Assembly: GCF_010093235.1 (NCBI RefSeq)
Contig: NZ_PDWP01000019.1
Coordinates: 1-64,000 of the forward strand
Length of the DNA: 64,000 bases
Direction: 5' to 3'
Source of the DNA: Pseudoxanthomonas suwonensis
GTDB taxonomy: Bacteria; Pseudomonadota; Gammaproteobacteria; Xanthomonadales; Xanthomonadaceae
Shown here in pieces: positions 18,101-25,944 of this stretch. The position numbers and the translations under genes are program-made. The notes under the pieces are model-generated. The model saw nothing but the letters and a program-made list of their open reading frames with translations, did not search any database and was not told the origin of the DNA. How positions within the stretch are numbered: position 1 is the first letter of the stretch; each line of letters opens with the position of its first letter.

Positions 18101-18228
18101 GAGAGCGCGTTGAGCGCGCGGTCCAGCGACTGCGCGGGGATGGCTTCGGCCGCGACCGTGGCGGCTTCCTGCGCGGTCGCGGTGGCGGCCAGGGCGAGGG
18201 CGATGGAAAGAACGAGGGTTCGACGCAT
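15196..18228 (-). CDS. TonB-dependent transducer with STN signalling domain
   Basis: This 1010-aa outer-membrane receptor has a signal peptide of about 20 residues and an STN domain at roughly 30-90 (IPAQSLDRALNALSRQTGLQ to the GLRHRYL strand). A Pro/Ala linker follows, then a plug (DVADFPEQNLAEALQRMPGV) and a barrel ending in ISLGIRADF. STN-containing receptors signal to a FecR-type anti-sigma; fecI and fecR lie directly upstream in the same direction, which fits exactly. The start is the ATG at 18228 before the signal peptide. The ligand is unknown; the downstream PHP hydrolase suggests an ester- or phosphate-containing compound. Confidence 0.93.
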   Translation of the reverse strand: MRRTLVLSIALALAATATAQEAATVAAEAIPAQSLDRALNALSRQTGLQFVYDAQAAGNPATRAVPAGLPAEEALRRLLAGTGLRHRYLNAATVTIEAEAAPAAAPATGQPATPPAAGAGEAQSGGPVQLESIEVVGSYARSLERAVDIKRAGIGFSDSIVATDVADFPEQNLAEALQRMPGVTIERSKGLGTKVNVRGLPSEYTHVSINGLATASGSGGRDVEFDIFASEIIQQVTVQKSPTAADEEGGIAGSVLISTARPFDYTGRKLVASAEGAFNSISEETDPKFSFLASDTWGDWGALVSFSTARRTNRTDSTSGINFRPMSRFLGASGTRGTQAAEVLARDAGVVVRDRTDTGETNLIVFQDKVGDRVYLNEQDKWGATASLQYRPSSRFSLTFDAMLGGYDATEDEYDAAAYSASSRSTLETIHEYDDRTLSEYGMVVLRDVSYTATQHEFLSKERVNETDYAQYSLALDWKGDVWGVDAMVGYSGAEKTLDYANLKHVAYAPSRTRWTGRSGETVPSANPGTIDMYGAPELYLFEAYETTLEKITDDKYAAQVDVSRAMDLAFLPALRTVQFGARYTDKSKERSYGELKITGPGAGDTSWVNTRTLADSPLQWISDLVPGGAYTVKDLDWQQASNDWARGYFRYPGFSTPFDDGQYYRVDEEVASLYAMAGFAFDLGSVPANLNAGARYVDTAVQSYGYHPVQNPDGSTGYTDAPVSRKGDYSDVLPSLNLTAELAPDLLLRAAASETLIRPALTDVAYKRTASWSSFRFTDGNPDLQPTYARQWEIGLEKYLENGGLLAASYFHKKIDGVVINSLTGVVENVAVYNANGTLNGHFDFDVYQPVNADGSYDVDGIELIAQLPLGTLHPALEGFGINANYTMLDSSLAGESALGIQTPMPGLAEKSYNFTAYYENDRFDARVSYNHKGEYVESIGYDMYPIWRDAYGQVDISIGYRLTDHVKLSLKGINMTDEETTGYTMDPAFPTMYERSGRRISLGIRADF

Positions 18229-18358
18229 CGTGGGGTCCAGTGGGGGTGGTGACGAAGGGCGCGGACGTCGCCGCGCATGCCTAGACATACGATGGGTTCG
18301 GAAGCGGATCGGGCACCGCTTTTTCCGTGAATTTTTTCTTACACCGCGGCCGATGCGG

Positions 18359-19387
18359 CTAGCGCTGCGGCGCCCGCGCGCGGCGGCGGCTGGCGACGTG
18401 GATGCCGCCGTCGGCCACGCGCGTGGACAGCGTGGGCTGCTCGTCGAGGAAGGCGCGCAGCGAGGCGAGGTCGCCGGCGGCCAGGTTGCCGGGCGGCCGC
18501 AGCGGGCCGGCGGCCTCGTCCTCCACGTGCAGGCGCAGCGGGTTGAGGCGGTTGAAGCGCTCGGCCACCTCGCGCTGCGGCACGTCGCGGAACACGACGC
18601 GGCCGCGCCGCCCCGCGGTCATCGCGTCCGCCTCGCCGCGCTCCAGGCGCACCGTGCGGCCGTCGTAGGCCACGCGCGCGCCGTCGCCGGCACGCAGGTC
18701 CGCCAGCAGGCGCGCGCCGGCGGCCACGTGCACGCGTCCTTCGCTCACGGCGATGCGCGCCTGGTCGCGTTCCAGCGCCACGTCGAAGGTGGTGCCGATG
18801 TCGCGCACCACCAGGCCGGCGGCGTGCACGGCGAAGGGACGGCGGTCCGGCGCGACCTCGAAGCTGGCCTGCCCGCGCGCCAGCTCCACCCGCCGCTGCA
18901 GCAGCCACAGGCGCGCGCGCAGTTCGCTGTCGCCGTTCATGTGCACCCGCGTGCCATCGGCCAGCGCGAAGCTGCGCGGCGCGCCGGCGGCGGTGCGGTA
19001 CTGCACCGGCTGCGGCCACAGCAGCGGCAGCACGCCCAGCGCCAGCACCGCCGCCGCGGCCGCGGCGAACCGGCGCAGCCGCGGCCGCGCGGGCGGCCGC
19101 GCGGTCGCGCCGCGGGCGACCGGCAACGGCACCACGTTGGCCGGCTCGGCGGCGGCATCCTCGCCTCCGGCGGCGTCCAGGTCGATGCGCATGCCGCGCA
19201 TGGCCTCGGCCAGTTCGCCCGACACGCGGGCCACGGCCAGGTATTCGTGCAGGTGCTCGGGCGCGGCCACCAGCCAATCCATGAACTGCGCCTGCTGCGC
19301 CGCGCTCATCGCGCCCTCGCGCTGCAGCACGTGCCATTGCGCCGCCTCCTGCGTCGCCCACCCTCGGGCGGGCCGGGTTCCGTCCAT
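18359..19387 (-). CDS. FecR-type anti-sigma factor
   Basis: The product is 342 aa. The N-terminal cytoplasmic part (about 1-95) has the DUF4880-like Trp-rich motif AAQWHVLQREG. One membrane segment follows at about 125-145 (FAAAAAAVLALGVLPLL). The periplasmic FecR domain has the motifs FALADGTRVHMNGDS and FEVAPDRRPFAVHAAGLVVRDIGTTFDV. It relays the occupied-receptor signal from the STN domain to the sigma factor. Its start overlaps the sigma stop (TGATG at 19385-19389), so the two are translationally coupled. Confidence 0.93.
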   Translation of the reverse strand: MDGTRPARGWATQEAAQWHVLQREGAMSAAQQAQFMDWLVAAPEHLHEYLAVARVSGELAEAMRGMRIDLDAAGGEDAAAEPANVVPLPVARGATARPPARPRLRRFAAAAAAVLALGVLPLLWPQPVQYRTAAGAPRSFALADGTRVHMNGDSELRARLWLLQRRVELARGQASFEVAPDRRPFAVHAAGLVVRDIGTTFDVALERDQARIAVSEGRVHVAAGARLLADLRAGDGARVAYDGRTVRLERGEADAMTAGRRGRVVFRDVPQREVAERFNRLNPLRLHVEDEAAGPLRPPGNLAAGDLASLRAFLDEQPTLSTRVADGGIHVASRRRARAPQR

Positions 19388-19902
19388 CACGCCTCCGCGT
19401 CGGCCAGGGCCCGCCGGCACACCGACAGCCCGCGCACCACGTGCTTCTTCACCATGTGCGGCGAAACCCCCAGGCGGTCGGCGATCTGCCGGTAGCTCAG
19501 GCCGTCGCGGTACTGCATCACCAGCACCGCGCGGGTGCGCTCGGGCAGGCTGGCCAGCAGCGCCTGCAGGCGCTGGCGCCGCTGCGCGCGTTCGGCCGCG
19601 TCTTCCACGCTTTCCTCGCTCGCCAGCAGGGTGGTGAGGTTCTCCAGTTCCTCCAGCGGCACGGGCGTGCGCCGGCGGCGCGCCGCCTGCTCGCGGGCCA
19701 GGTTCAGCGCCACGGTGAACAGGTAGGCCTCCGGGTTGGCGATCGCCGCCTGGCCCTGGTGCGCGCGAAGCAGGCGCAGGTAGGTCTCCTGCACCAGGTC
19801 CTCCGCGTCGTCGTTGGCCCCGCGCCGCGCGAAGAAGCCCCGCAGCACCGGACCGTGTTCCGCGAACATGCGGGCCAGTCCCCGCTTTGCCTGCTCGGCC
19901 AA
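19387..19902 (-). CDS. ECF sigma factor, FecI type
   Basis: This sigma-70 region 2/4 protein is about 171 aa from the start chosen. Region 2 shows NDDAEDLVQETYLRLLRA and region 4 shows LPERTRAVLVMQYRDGLSYRQIADRLGVSPHMVKKHV. It should activate the receptor-hydrolase operon and its own genes once FecR releases it. The start is uncertain: TTG at 19902 gives a family-like N-terminus with GGGG/AGGA upstream, ATG at 19869 would be slightly short, and TTG at 20004 adds an implausible extension. Confidence 0.88.
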   Translation of the reverse strand: MAEQAKRGLARMFAEHGPVLRGFFARRGANDDAEDLVQETYLRLLRAHQGQAAIANPEAYLFTVALNLAREQAARRRRTPVPLEELENLTTLLASEESVEDAAERAQRRQRLQALLASLPERTRAVLVMQYRDGLSYRQIADRLGVSPHMVKKHVVRGLSVCRRALADAEA

Positions 19903-20010
19903 TGCGCCGTCCTGCCCCTGGAGTGGGCGGCAGGGTAAGCGCCGGTCATGACGCGGCGGTGACGCGCACGCAAGGCGAGGAAAGTTCCCGCACGCGCCGG
20001 GCAATTCATG

Positions 20011-20051
20011 TACCGGTCAGTTCGGTATTCAGGCCGCGTTCCCGCGGCCTG
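20011..20051. promoter_or_regulatory. Two inverted repeats between divergent sigma and porin genes
   Basis: TACCG (20011-20015) and CGGTA (20023-20027) form a 5+5 palindrome with a 7-nt spacer. Right after it a 9-bp perfect hairpin (20030-20038 with 20043-20051, loop TTCC) occurs. They lie in the 230-bp gap shared by the divergent fecI-type and Ax21-like genes. Role unknown. Confidence 0.35.
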
Positions 20052-20132
20052 CGAATAATTCGTTACGCCGCTGCCGCAGCCGCTTTCCGCGCCGGTGGTG
20101 GCGCACACAACAACGAGACAGCGAGTGTCCAC

Positions 20133-20690
20133 ATGAAGAAGAATTCCGTGCTTGCCCTGGCCCTGCTGGCCGCCCTTCCCTTCGCCGCCACGGCCGCCGA
20201 GGGCGTGTCCTACAACTACGTCCAGGGTGGCTACACCGCGACCAACACCGACGGCGCCGACGCCGACGGGTTCGGCGTGGACGGCTCGGTTGCCATCGCC
20301 CCCAACTTCCACCTGTTCGGTGGCTACAGCAACCAGGAGATCGATCACACCTCGATCGACTTCGACCAGTACCGCTTCGGCGTCGGCTACAACCGCGAGG
20401 TTGCCCCGGCCGTCGATCTGGTCACCCGCGTGGCCTATGAGAAGTTCGATGCCGGCCACGGCTTCGACTACGACGGCTGGAGCGCCGAGGTCGGCGTGCG
20501 CGGTTCGCTGCATCCGAACTTCGAGGGCTACGCGATGGCCGGTTACGAGGACGGCGACGAGTACGACGGCGAGTTCTACGGCCGCGTCGGTGCGCTGGCC
20601 AAGTTCAACCAGAACTGGGGCATCAGCGGCGACGTGAAGTTCGTCGATGGCGATACCCAGTGGTTCGTGGGCCCGCGCTTCACCTGGTGA
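20133..20690 (+). CDS. Ax21-family outer-membrane beta-barrel protein
   Basis: This 185-aa protein has a 21-residue Sec signal (MKKNSVLALALLAALPFAATA). The mature part alternates aromatic and polar residues over about eight strands and ends in a terminal Trp (VGPRFTW), as small outer-membrane barrels do. It closely resembles Ax21 (Omp21) of Xanthomonas and its Stenotrophomonas homologues, which are secreted partly in vesicles. An earlier claim that Ax21 is a quorum-sensing peptide precursor was withdrawn, so I assign only an outer-membrane protein. The ATG at 20133 begins the signal peptide. Confidence 0.88.
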   Translation: MKKNSVLALALLAALPFAATAAEGVSYNYVQGGYTATNTDGADADGFGVDGSVAIAPNFHLFGGYSNQEIDHTSIDFDQYRFGVGYNREVAPAVDLVTRVAYEKFDAGHGFDYDGWSAEVGVRGSLHPNFEGYAMAGYEDGDEYDGEFYGRVGALAKFNQNWGISGDVKFVDGDTQWFVGPRFTW

Positions 20691-20783
20691 CCCGCTGCAA
20701 GTCCGCGCAGGGCGGGTGGTCTCTCCCCCGACCCGTCCTGCATGGCGGTGCTGGCGTGTTCCTCTCCCCCACGCCAGCCACCC

Positions 20784-20816
20784 GGAGCCCGGCCTCGTGC
20801 CGGGCTCCTTTTTTTT
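20784..20816 (+). terminator. Strong intrinsic terminator after the Ax21-like gene
   Basis: There is a perfect 10-bp stem (20784-20793 with 20799-20808), loop CTCGT, followed by eight T residues. It is textbook rho-independent. The rest of 20691-20926 shows nothing else. Confidence 0.92.
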
Positions 20817-20926
20817 GCGCGGGCACCCGGCGGCGGGCGCGCGAAACGGCACGCACGCAGGCGCCGCCCGGCCGGGCGGCATCGACGGATGAGGGACGCA
20901 GCCCGCGCCAGCTACGGCGCGGGGGC

Positions 20927-21955
20927 TCAGCGGAACAGGGTTTCCGGGTATTCCGGTTTCTGTTCGCGGGCCAGCAGCTGCTCCAGGCCCTGGCGCGGCG
21001 TCAGCTCGCCGTGCAGCACGGCATGCACGCCGGCGGAGATCGGCAGTTCCACGCCATGGCGCCCGGCCAGGCGCATGACCTCGTTGGCGGTCTGCACCGA
21101 CTCGACCACCTGGCCGATCTCGCGCACCGCTTCCTGCAGTTCCTTGCCGCGGCCCAGGGCCAGGCCCAGGCGACGGTTGCGGGACAGGTCGCCGGTGCAG
21201 GTCAGCACCAGGTCGCCGAGGCCGGCCAGGCCCATCAGGGTCTCCGGGCGCGCGCCGATCGCCGCGGCCAGGCGCAGCATCTCGTTGAGGCCGCGGGTGA
21301 TCAGGCCGGCGCGGGCGTTCAGGCCAAGCTCCATGCCGTCGGCCACGCCGGTGGCCACGGCCAGCACGTTCTTCATCGCCCCGCCCAGCTCGGCGCCGAC
21401 CATGTCGTCGCCGGTGTAGGCCCGGAACGCCGGGCCGTGCAGCGCCGCGGCGACCTTGCGGGTGAACGCGGCGTCCTCGCCGTGGACGGTCACCGCCGTG
21501 GGCAGGCCCAGGGTGACTTCCTTGGCGAAGGAGGGGCCGGTGACCACGGCCAGCGGCACGCGGGGGCCCAGCACGTCGGCCGCGACCTCGTGCAGGAAGC
21601 GGCCGGAGCCGGGCTCGAAGCCCTTGGTCGCCCAGGCCACGCCGGCACCGGCCGGCAGCAGCGGCTTGAGCGCGTGCAGGGTCTCGGTGAAGGCGTGCGA
21701 AGGCACCACCACCAGCACCCAGTCGCAGCCGGCGACGGCCGCGGCCAGCTCGGTGGTGGCGCGCAGGTTCCCGGGCAGCGGAATGCCCGGGAGGTAGCGC
21801 GGGTTCTCGTGGCGCTGGTCGATGGCCTCGACCACCGCCGCGTCGCGGCCCCACAACGTGGTCTCCAGGCCGTTGCGCGCGCTGAGCGTCGCCAGGGCCG
21901 TGCCCCACGAGCCGGCCCCGAGGACCGCCAGCCTGCTGCCGGTTGTAGCAGTCAT
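20927..21955 (-). CDS. gpsA: Glycerol-3-phosphate dehydrogenase [NAD(P)+]
   Basis: This 342-aa cytoplasmic enzyme reduces dihydroxyacetone phosphate to sn-glycerol 3-phosphate for phospholipid synthesis. The Rossmann motif [12 protein letters not shown] is at the N-terminus, WATKGFE and [10 protein letters not shown] are in the middle, and the catalytic Lys lies in [17 protein letters not shown]. The length matches the family. It follows secB by 22 bp in the order rhodanese-secB-gpsA that many gammaproteobacteria keep. Confidence 0.96.
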   Translation of the reverse strand: MTATTGSRLAVLGAGSWGTALATLSARNGLETTLWGRDAAVVEAIDQRHENPRYLPGIPLPGNLRATTELAAAVAGCDWVLVVVPSHAFTETLHALKPLLPAGAGVAWATKGFEPGSGRFLHEVAADVLGPRVPLAVVTGPSFAKEVTLGLPTAVTVHGEDAAFTRKVAAALHGPAFRAYTGDDMVGAELGGAMKNVLAVATGVADGMELGLNARAGLITRGLNEMLRLAAAIGARPETLMGLAGLGDLVLTCTGDLSRNRRLGLALGRGKELQEAVREIGQVVESVQTANEVMRLAGRHGVELPISAGVHAVLHGELTPRQGLEQLLAREQKPEYPETLFR

Positions 21956-21977
21956 CGGATGACCGTGGACCGCCGGA

Positions 21978-22502
21978 TCAGGCGTTGCCGGCCGGCTCGG
22001 CCGAGGCCACGTCGCCGCCGGCCTGGGCCTGCTGCTGGCGCTGGCGCAGGGTCTCGGCGTACAGCGCGTCGAAGTTGATCGGCTGCAGCAGGAACGGCGG
22101 GAAGCCGCCGGCCTGGATCAGGTCGCTGGCCAGCTGGCGCACGTACGGGAACAGGATGTTCGGGCACTGGGTGCCGAGCAGCACGTCCACGCCCTGCGGC
22201 GGCAGGCCGGCGATGCCGAACACGCCGGCCTGGTCGATCTCGACCATGTAGGCGGTCTTCTCGCCGACCTTGCAGGTCAGGGTTACGCGCAGGGAGACCT
22301 CGAACGCGGTCTCGTTCAGGCGCTGGACGCGCTGGTTGAGGTTCAGCTGCAGGTCGGGCTGGCCCGGCTCGTTGAAGATGGCCGGGGAGCCGGGCGACTC
22401 GAAGGAAACGTCCTTGACGTAGATCTTCTCGACGCTGAAGGCCGCGCCGGCGGCTTCCTGCGGGGCGGCGGCGGCAGCGCCGTTGGTGGTTTCGTCGGAC
22501 AT
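21978..22502 (-). CDS. secB: Protein-export chaperone SecB
   Basis: This 174-aa cytosolic chaperone forms a tetramer that holds preproteins unfolded and passes them to SecA. Conserved stretches are visible: [15 protein letters not shown] near the start, [13 protein letters not shown] and [36 protein letters not shown]. An Ala-rich leader (residues 1-24) and an Ala/Gly-rich tail flank the core. It sits between the rhodanese and gpsA genes, probably as one operon. Confidence 0.96.
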   Translation of the reverse strand: MSDETTNGAAAAAPQEAAGAAFSVEKIYVKDVSFESPGSPAIFNEPGQPDLQLNLNQRVQRLNETAFEVSLRVTLTCKVGEKTAYMVEIDQAGVFGIAGLPPQGVDVLLGTQCPNILFPYVRQLASDLIQAGGFPPFLLQPINFDALYAETLRQRQQQAQAGGDVASAEPAGNA

Positions 22503-22611
22503 TTCGGACTCCAGAATCGCTGATGGTGGGCCGGTGGCGCCGGCCGGGAACGGTAACGCGGGATTATGGCACGGGCGCCCGTGGCGGCGGGGCGCGGCCC
22601 CGCCGGAGGGC

Positions 22612-23046
22612 TCAGCGGCCCTTGACCAGCGGCAGGCCGGCGGCCTGCCAGGCGACGATGCCGCCGTCGAGCCAGGACACCTGCTCGAAACCGGCCTTCT
22701 TCAGCTTGCGCGCGGCGCCGGCCGAGGCCATGCCGGTGCGGCACACCACCACCACCGGCGACTGCTTCGCGCCGGCCAGCAGCTTGCCGGCCGGGTCGAA
22801 CTGGCTGGGAATGACGTTGCGGCTGCCGGCGATGTGGCCCTTCTCGAAATCGGCGATCGCCGACAGGTCGACCACGACCGCGCCGGGCTGGTTGGCCACC
22901 AGCGGCAGCTCGGCCGGCTTGAGCGCCTTGTAGCCGCGCAGCAGGCGCATGATCTCGGTGTAGATGATCGCCACGGTCAGACCGGCCAGCGCCAGCGACA
23001 GCATCGGGTGGCGGCCGGCGAAGGCCATCAGGGTCTCAAGATTCAC
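22612..23046 (-). CDS. Membrane-anchored rhodanese-like protein
   Basis: The product is 144 aa. An N-terminal membrane helix (about 14-36) precedes one rhodanese domain with active-site loop CRTGMAS, so the catalytic Cys is present and sulfur transfer is plausible. Single-domain anchored rhodaneses upstream of secB are common in this group (YibN-like). The start is a GTG at 23046; no better start is nearby. Confidence 0.88.
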   Translation of the reverse strand: MNLETLMAFAGRHPMLSLALAGLTVAIIYTEIMRLLRGYKALKPAELPLVANQPGAVVVDLSAIADFEKGHIAGSRNVIPSQFDPAGKLLAGAKQSPVVVVCRTGMASAGAARKLKKAGFEQVSWLDGGIVAWQAAGLPLVKGR

Positions 23047-23127
23047 GGCGCGCGTTCTTCGTTGCGGATGGGACGGGGCGGCGATTGTCGCACACGGCCC
23101 GGGCGACGCCGCGGACGGCCAGGGGGG

Positions 23128-23550
23128 CTAGTGGCCGTCCCAGAAGTCCGGCAGGCCCGCGCCCTGCCACCAGCGGCCGGCGGCCGCATCCCAGCGCCAG
23201 GTCTCGCGCCAGCGCACCGTGCGTTCGGCCTGGGTGTGGCGGTTGACCGCGCCCACCTCGACCTCACGCACCACGGTGCCGTCGGGCAACGCGATGCTGC
23301 CGCCCTCGCGGTAGCTGGTCACGCGCAGCTGGCGGTAACGCTCCAGTTCCAGGTCGGTCACGGGGTTGGCCGCCAGCCAGTCGGGATCGACCAGCTGCAG
23401 CGCCTGCTCGTAGTCGCTCCAGCGCACCGCGGACGCAAACGCGGCCTGGGCCTGTTCCAGCAGCCGCCCCTGGCGCGCGCCGCGGGCATGCGCCGGCAGC
23501 GCCAGCAGCATCGCGGCCAGCACCAGCAGCAGGATCGCGGGCTTGCGCAT
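23128..23550 (-). CDS. Putative exported small protein (separate-start reading of the fused ORF)
   Basis: From the internal ATG at 23550 the frame encodes 140 aa with a clean Sec signal (MRKPAILLLVLAAMLLALPAHA) and a mature domain rich in Trp and Arg near the end (TVRWRETWRWD...WWQGAGLPDFWDG). I do not recognise the family; it resembles SnoaL/NTF2-like or other small periplasmic domains in length only. The signal peptide makes an independent start attractive, but the same frame runs on upstream into the thioesterase without any stop. Confidence 0.55.
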   Translation of the reverse strand: MRKPAILLLVLAAMLLALPAHARGARQGRLLEQAQAAFASAVRWSDYEQALQLVDPDWLAANPVTDLELERYRQLRVTSYREGGSIALPDGTVVREVEVGAVNRHTQAERTVRWRETWRWDAAAGRWWQGAGLPDFWDGH

Positions 23551-24069
23551 CGTCGGGCTCCAGCGGGAACTGGCCGGCATGCTAGCAGCTGGCGCCGCTG
23601 CCCGGCCGCCGGCCAGGGCGACGTAGCGACCGCTGAACACCGTGGCCTCGCCGCCATCCGGCAGGGCGATGCGCGCGGCGATGCGGCAGCGCGCGCGGGA
23701 GCGCTGGCGGAAGGTGGCGACAAAATCGTCCCACTGTCCGTCCTCCAGCCACGCCTCGGCTTCCAGCGCGTCGTACAGCGGCGCCAGGTAGCGCACGTTG
23801 CTGTCGGCCACGTAGACATCCGCCGGCAGGCCGGCCTTCGCCAGCTGCCAGGTCGCCAGGCCCCAGCCGGCCAGGGTCATCAGCGAGACCAGGCTGCCGC
23901 CGAAGGCCGAGCCCTTGTCGTTGATGTTCGGTGCCAGCGGCGCACGCAGGCGCAGCCGGCCGTCGCCGGCATGGGCGATCTCGATCTGCATCTGGCGGGC
24001 CAGCGGGATCGCGCACAGCTGCGCGCGCACCGCGGCCAGGGATTCGTCGCGGGGGTCGATTCCGGTCAT
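23128..24069 (-). CDS. YiiD_C-type thioesterase fused in frame to an exported-protein domain
   Basis: From the ATG at 24069 the first 150 or so residues form a hotdog thioesterase of the YiiD C-terminal type (NINDKGSAFGGSLVSLMTLAGWG and YLAPLYDALEAEAWL). The frame then continues through a 20-residue Ala/Ser-rich linker into a signal-peptide-like segment and the exported domain, giving 313 aa in total. I checked 23551-23640 codon by codon and found no stop. A TAG lies in another frame close to the expected end of the thioesterase, so a one-base error or mutation could explain the fusion. It is divergent from hemD. Confidence 0.7.
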   Translation of the reverse strand: MTGIDPRDESLAAVRAQLCAIPLARQMQIEIAHAGDGRLRLRAPLAPNINDKGSAFGGSLVSLMTLAGWGLATWQLAKAGLPADVYVADSNVRYLAPLYDALEAEAWLEDGQWDDFVATFRQRSRARCRIAARIALPDGGEATVFSGRYVALAGGRAAAPAASMPASSRWSPTMRKPAILLLVLAAMLLALPAHARGARQGRLLEQAQAAFASAVRWSDYEQALQLVDPDWLAANPVTDLELERYRQLRVTSYREGGSIALPDGTVVREVEVGAVNRHTQAERTVRWRETWRWDAAAGRWWQGAGLPDFWDGH

Positions 24070-24120
24070 CGGCACAGGGTAGCGGAAGCCCGCGCCGGGC
24101 TGCGCCCGCATAATGCCGCG

Positions 24121-24867
24121 ATGCCGACGCCCACCTGGACCCTGTTGTCGCTGCGCCCGGCCGGCGGCCACGATGGCATGCGCCGTGCCGCCGCGCGCCA
24201 TGGCGGGCGCCTGCTGGCGCTGTCGCCCTGGACGCTGCTGCCCTGCGCGGACGCCGAAGCCACCCGTGCCCTGAATGCCGCGCTGTCCTGCGAGGCGGTG
24301 CTGTTCACCAGCCCCGCGGCGGTGCGCGCGGCGGCGGCGCTCCGGCCGCTGCGCCCGCGTCCGGGACAGGCATGGCTGGGGGTGGGGGCCGGCAGCGCCG
24401 GGGCCCTGCGCCGCGCCGGCGTGGACCAGGTGCTGGCCCCGGGGCGGATGGACAGCGAAGGCGTCCTCGCCCTGGACGCGCTCCAGGCCCCGGCCAGCGT
24501 CGGCCTGGTCACCGCGCCGGGCGGACGCGGCGTGATCGCACCTACCCTCCAGGCCCGCGGCGCGGAAGTCGTGCGCGCGGACGTGTACCGGCGCCAGCCA
24601 CTGCCGCCATCCCCGCGCGCGCTGCAGTCGCTGCGCGCGCTGCAGGGTCCGGCCTGCCTGGCCGCCAGCAGCGGCGAGGCGCTGGCCCTGGTGCTGGACA
24701 CCTGGCCGGCGGACGTTGCCGCCGTGCTGCGCCGCTGCAGCGTGGCGGCCGCCAGCGAACGGCTGGCGGAGCTGGCCAGGGAGCGCGGCTTTGCCCGGGT
24801 GGCGTCGGCGGGAAGCCCCCGGCCGGCCGCGTTGGCCGCGCTGGCGCAACAGCTGGTTGCCGGCTGA
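24121..24867 (+). CDS. hemD: Uroporphyrinogen-III synthase
   Basis: This 248-aa cytoplasmic enzyme closes hydroxymethylbilane with D-ring inversion to give uroporphyrinogen III. Sequence conservation in HemD is always low; the recognisable parts are the N-terminal LSLRPAGGHDG, VLFTSPAAVRAA and VGLVTAPGGRGVIAPTLQARGAEV. Position first in a hemD-hemX-hemY series makes the call firm. hemC is not in the window. Confidence 0.88.
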   Translation: MPTPTWTLLSLRPAGGHDGMRRAAARHGGRLLALSPWTLLPCADAEATRALNAALSCEAVLFTSPAAVRAAAALRPLRPRPGQAWLGVGAGSAGALRRAGVDQVLAPGRMDSEGVLALDALQAPASVGLVTAPGGRGVIAPTLQARGAEVVRADVYRRQPLPPSPRALQSLRALQGPACLAASSGEALALVLDTWPADVAAVLRRCSVAAASERLAELARERGFARVASAGSPRPAALAALAQQLVAG

Positions 24868-24963
24868 GTCCTTGCGGCACCGGCGGGGCCAAGCGATGCT
24901 TGTCGCCGGCCGGCTGGCCGCGGACCCCGCGGCACCCCCGCCCGGCCCGACAAGGATGCAGCC

Positions 24964-25938
24964 GTGAACGAGATTCCCCCTTTCCGCCGGCCGTCCGCGC
25001 GCCTGCTCGCGTGGCTGCTGGCGCTGTGCGCGCTCGTGCTGGTCGCCGCCTACGGGTGGCATGCCTGGCGCGAGCGGCAGGCGCAGGCGCAGGACCAGGA
25101 CGCCGACCAGGCGCGCCAGATCGAGGCCCTGCTCGCGCGCCTGGACAACCTGCGTGGCGACCTGGCCACCCAGTCGCGGCTCATCCGCGACGCATCCAAT
25201 GCCAACCGCGTCCTGCGCGACGAGGTGCTCGGCCTGGGCCAGCGCAATGCGCTGCTGGAGGACAACGTCGCGCGGCTGGCGGCGACCACCCGCGACAGCG
25301 GCCGCAGCGCGCGCCTGGACGAGGTCGAGCTGCTGCTGGTGATGGGCGCCCAGCGCCTGCGCATCGCCGGCGACATCGAAGGCGCGCGCCGCGCCTATGC
25401 ACTTGCCGCCGGCGTGCTGGACGACCTGCGCGATCCGTCGCTGATCAACCTGCGCCAGACCCTGGCCGAGGAACGCGCCCTGCTCGACCGCCTGGGCCCC
25501 GGCCCGCGCGCGGCCATCGCCGCCCGCCTGGACGCGATCGCCACACGCATGGCCAGCCTACCGCTGGATCCGCCCGACGCGACCGAAGGCGGCGCGCACG
25601 CGCCCTGGTGGCAGCGCGCGCTGGCACCGCTGGTGCAGATCCGACCCTCCGGCCGGCACGCCCTGCTTACCGGCAGCGAGCGCAACGCATCCGAGGCCGC
25701 CCTGCAGCTGGAACTGACCCTGGCGCGGGCCGCGCTGGAACGCGGCGACGCCCGTGCATTCACCTCGGCGCTGGACCGCGTGCTCGCCGCCACCCGGCGG
25801 TTGTGGCCGGATTCACCCGCCCTGCGCGAGGTTCAGGGTCAACTGCAGGCCCTGCGCGGCGAACCGCTGCAGCTGCAGGAGCCGGTGCTGGAAGCCACCC
25901 TGCTGCAGCTGCGGGCCGCGCGCGACGCAAGGAGGTAA
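24964..25938 (+). CDS. hemX: HemX-like membrane protein
   Basis: The product is 324 aa. One N-terminal membrane helix (about 14-32) is followed by a coiled-coil region (QDQDADQARQIEALLARLDNLRGDLATQSR) and a C-terminal helical domain. It is often annotated as uroporphyrin-III C-methyltransferase because it is fused to that enzyme elsewhere, but no methyltransferase motif is present here. Role in haem synthesis is by association only. The start is a GTG at 24964. hemY follows after 6 bp. Confidence 0.85.
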   Translation: MNEIPPFRRPSARLLAWLLALCALVLVAAYGWHAWRERQAQAQDQDADQARQIEALLARLDNLRGDLATQSRLIRDASNANRVLRDEVLGLGQRNALLEDNVARLAATTRDSGRSARLDEVELLLVMGAQRLRIAGDIEGARRAYALAAGVLDDLRDPSLINLRQTLAEERALLDRLGPGPRAAIAARLDAIATRMASLPLDPPDATEGGAHAPWWQRALAPLVQIRPSGRHALLTGSERNASEAALQLELTLARAALERGDARAFTSALDRVLAATRRLWPDSPALREVQGQLQALRGEPLQLQEPVLEATLLQLRAARDARR

Positions 25939-25944
25939 CACGCA

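Noticed and set aside
20133-20690. Ax21 as a secreted quorum-sensing signal
   Set aside because: That proposal was withdrawn; the sequence shows a small outer-membrane barrel.
24964-25938. Annotation of HemX as uroporphyrin-III C-methyltransferase
   Set aside because: No methyltransferase motif is present; the label comes from fusion proteins in other species.
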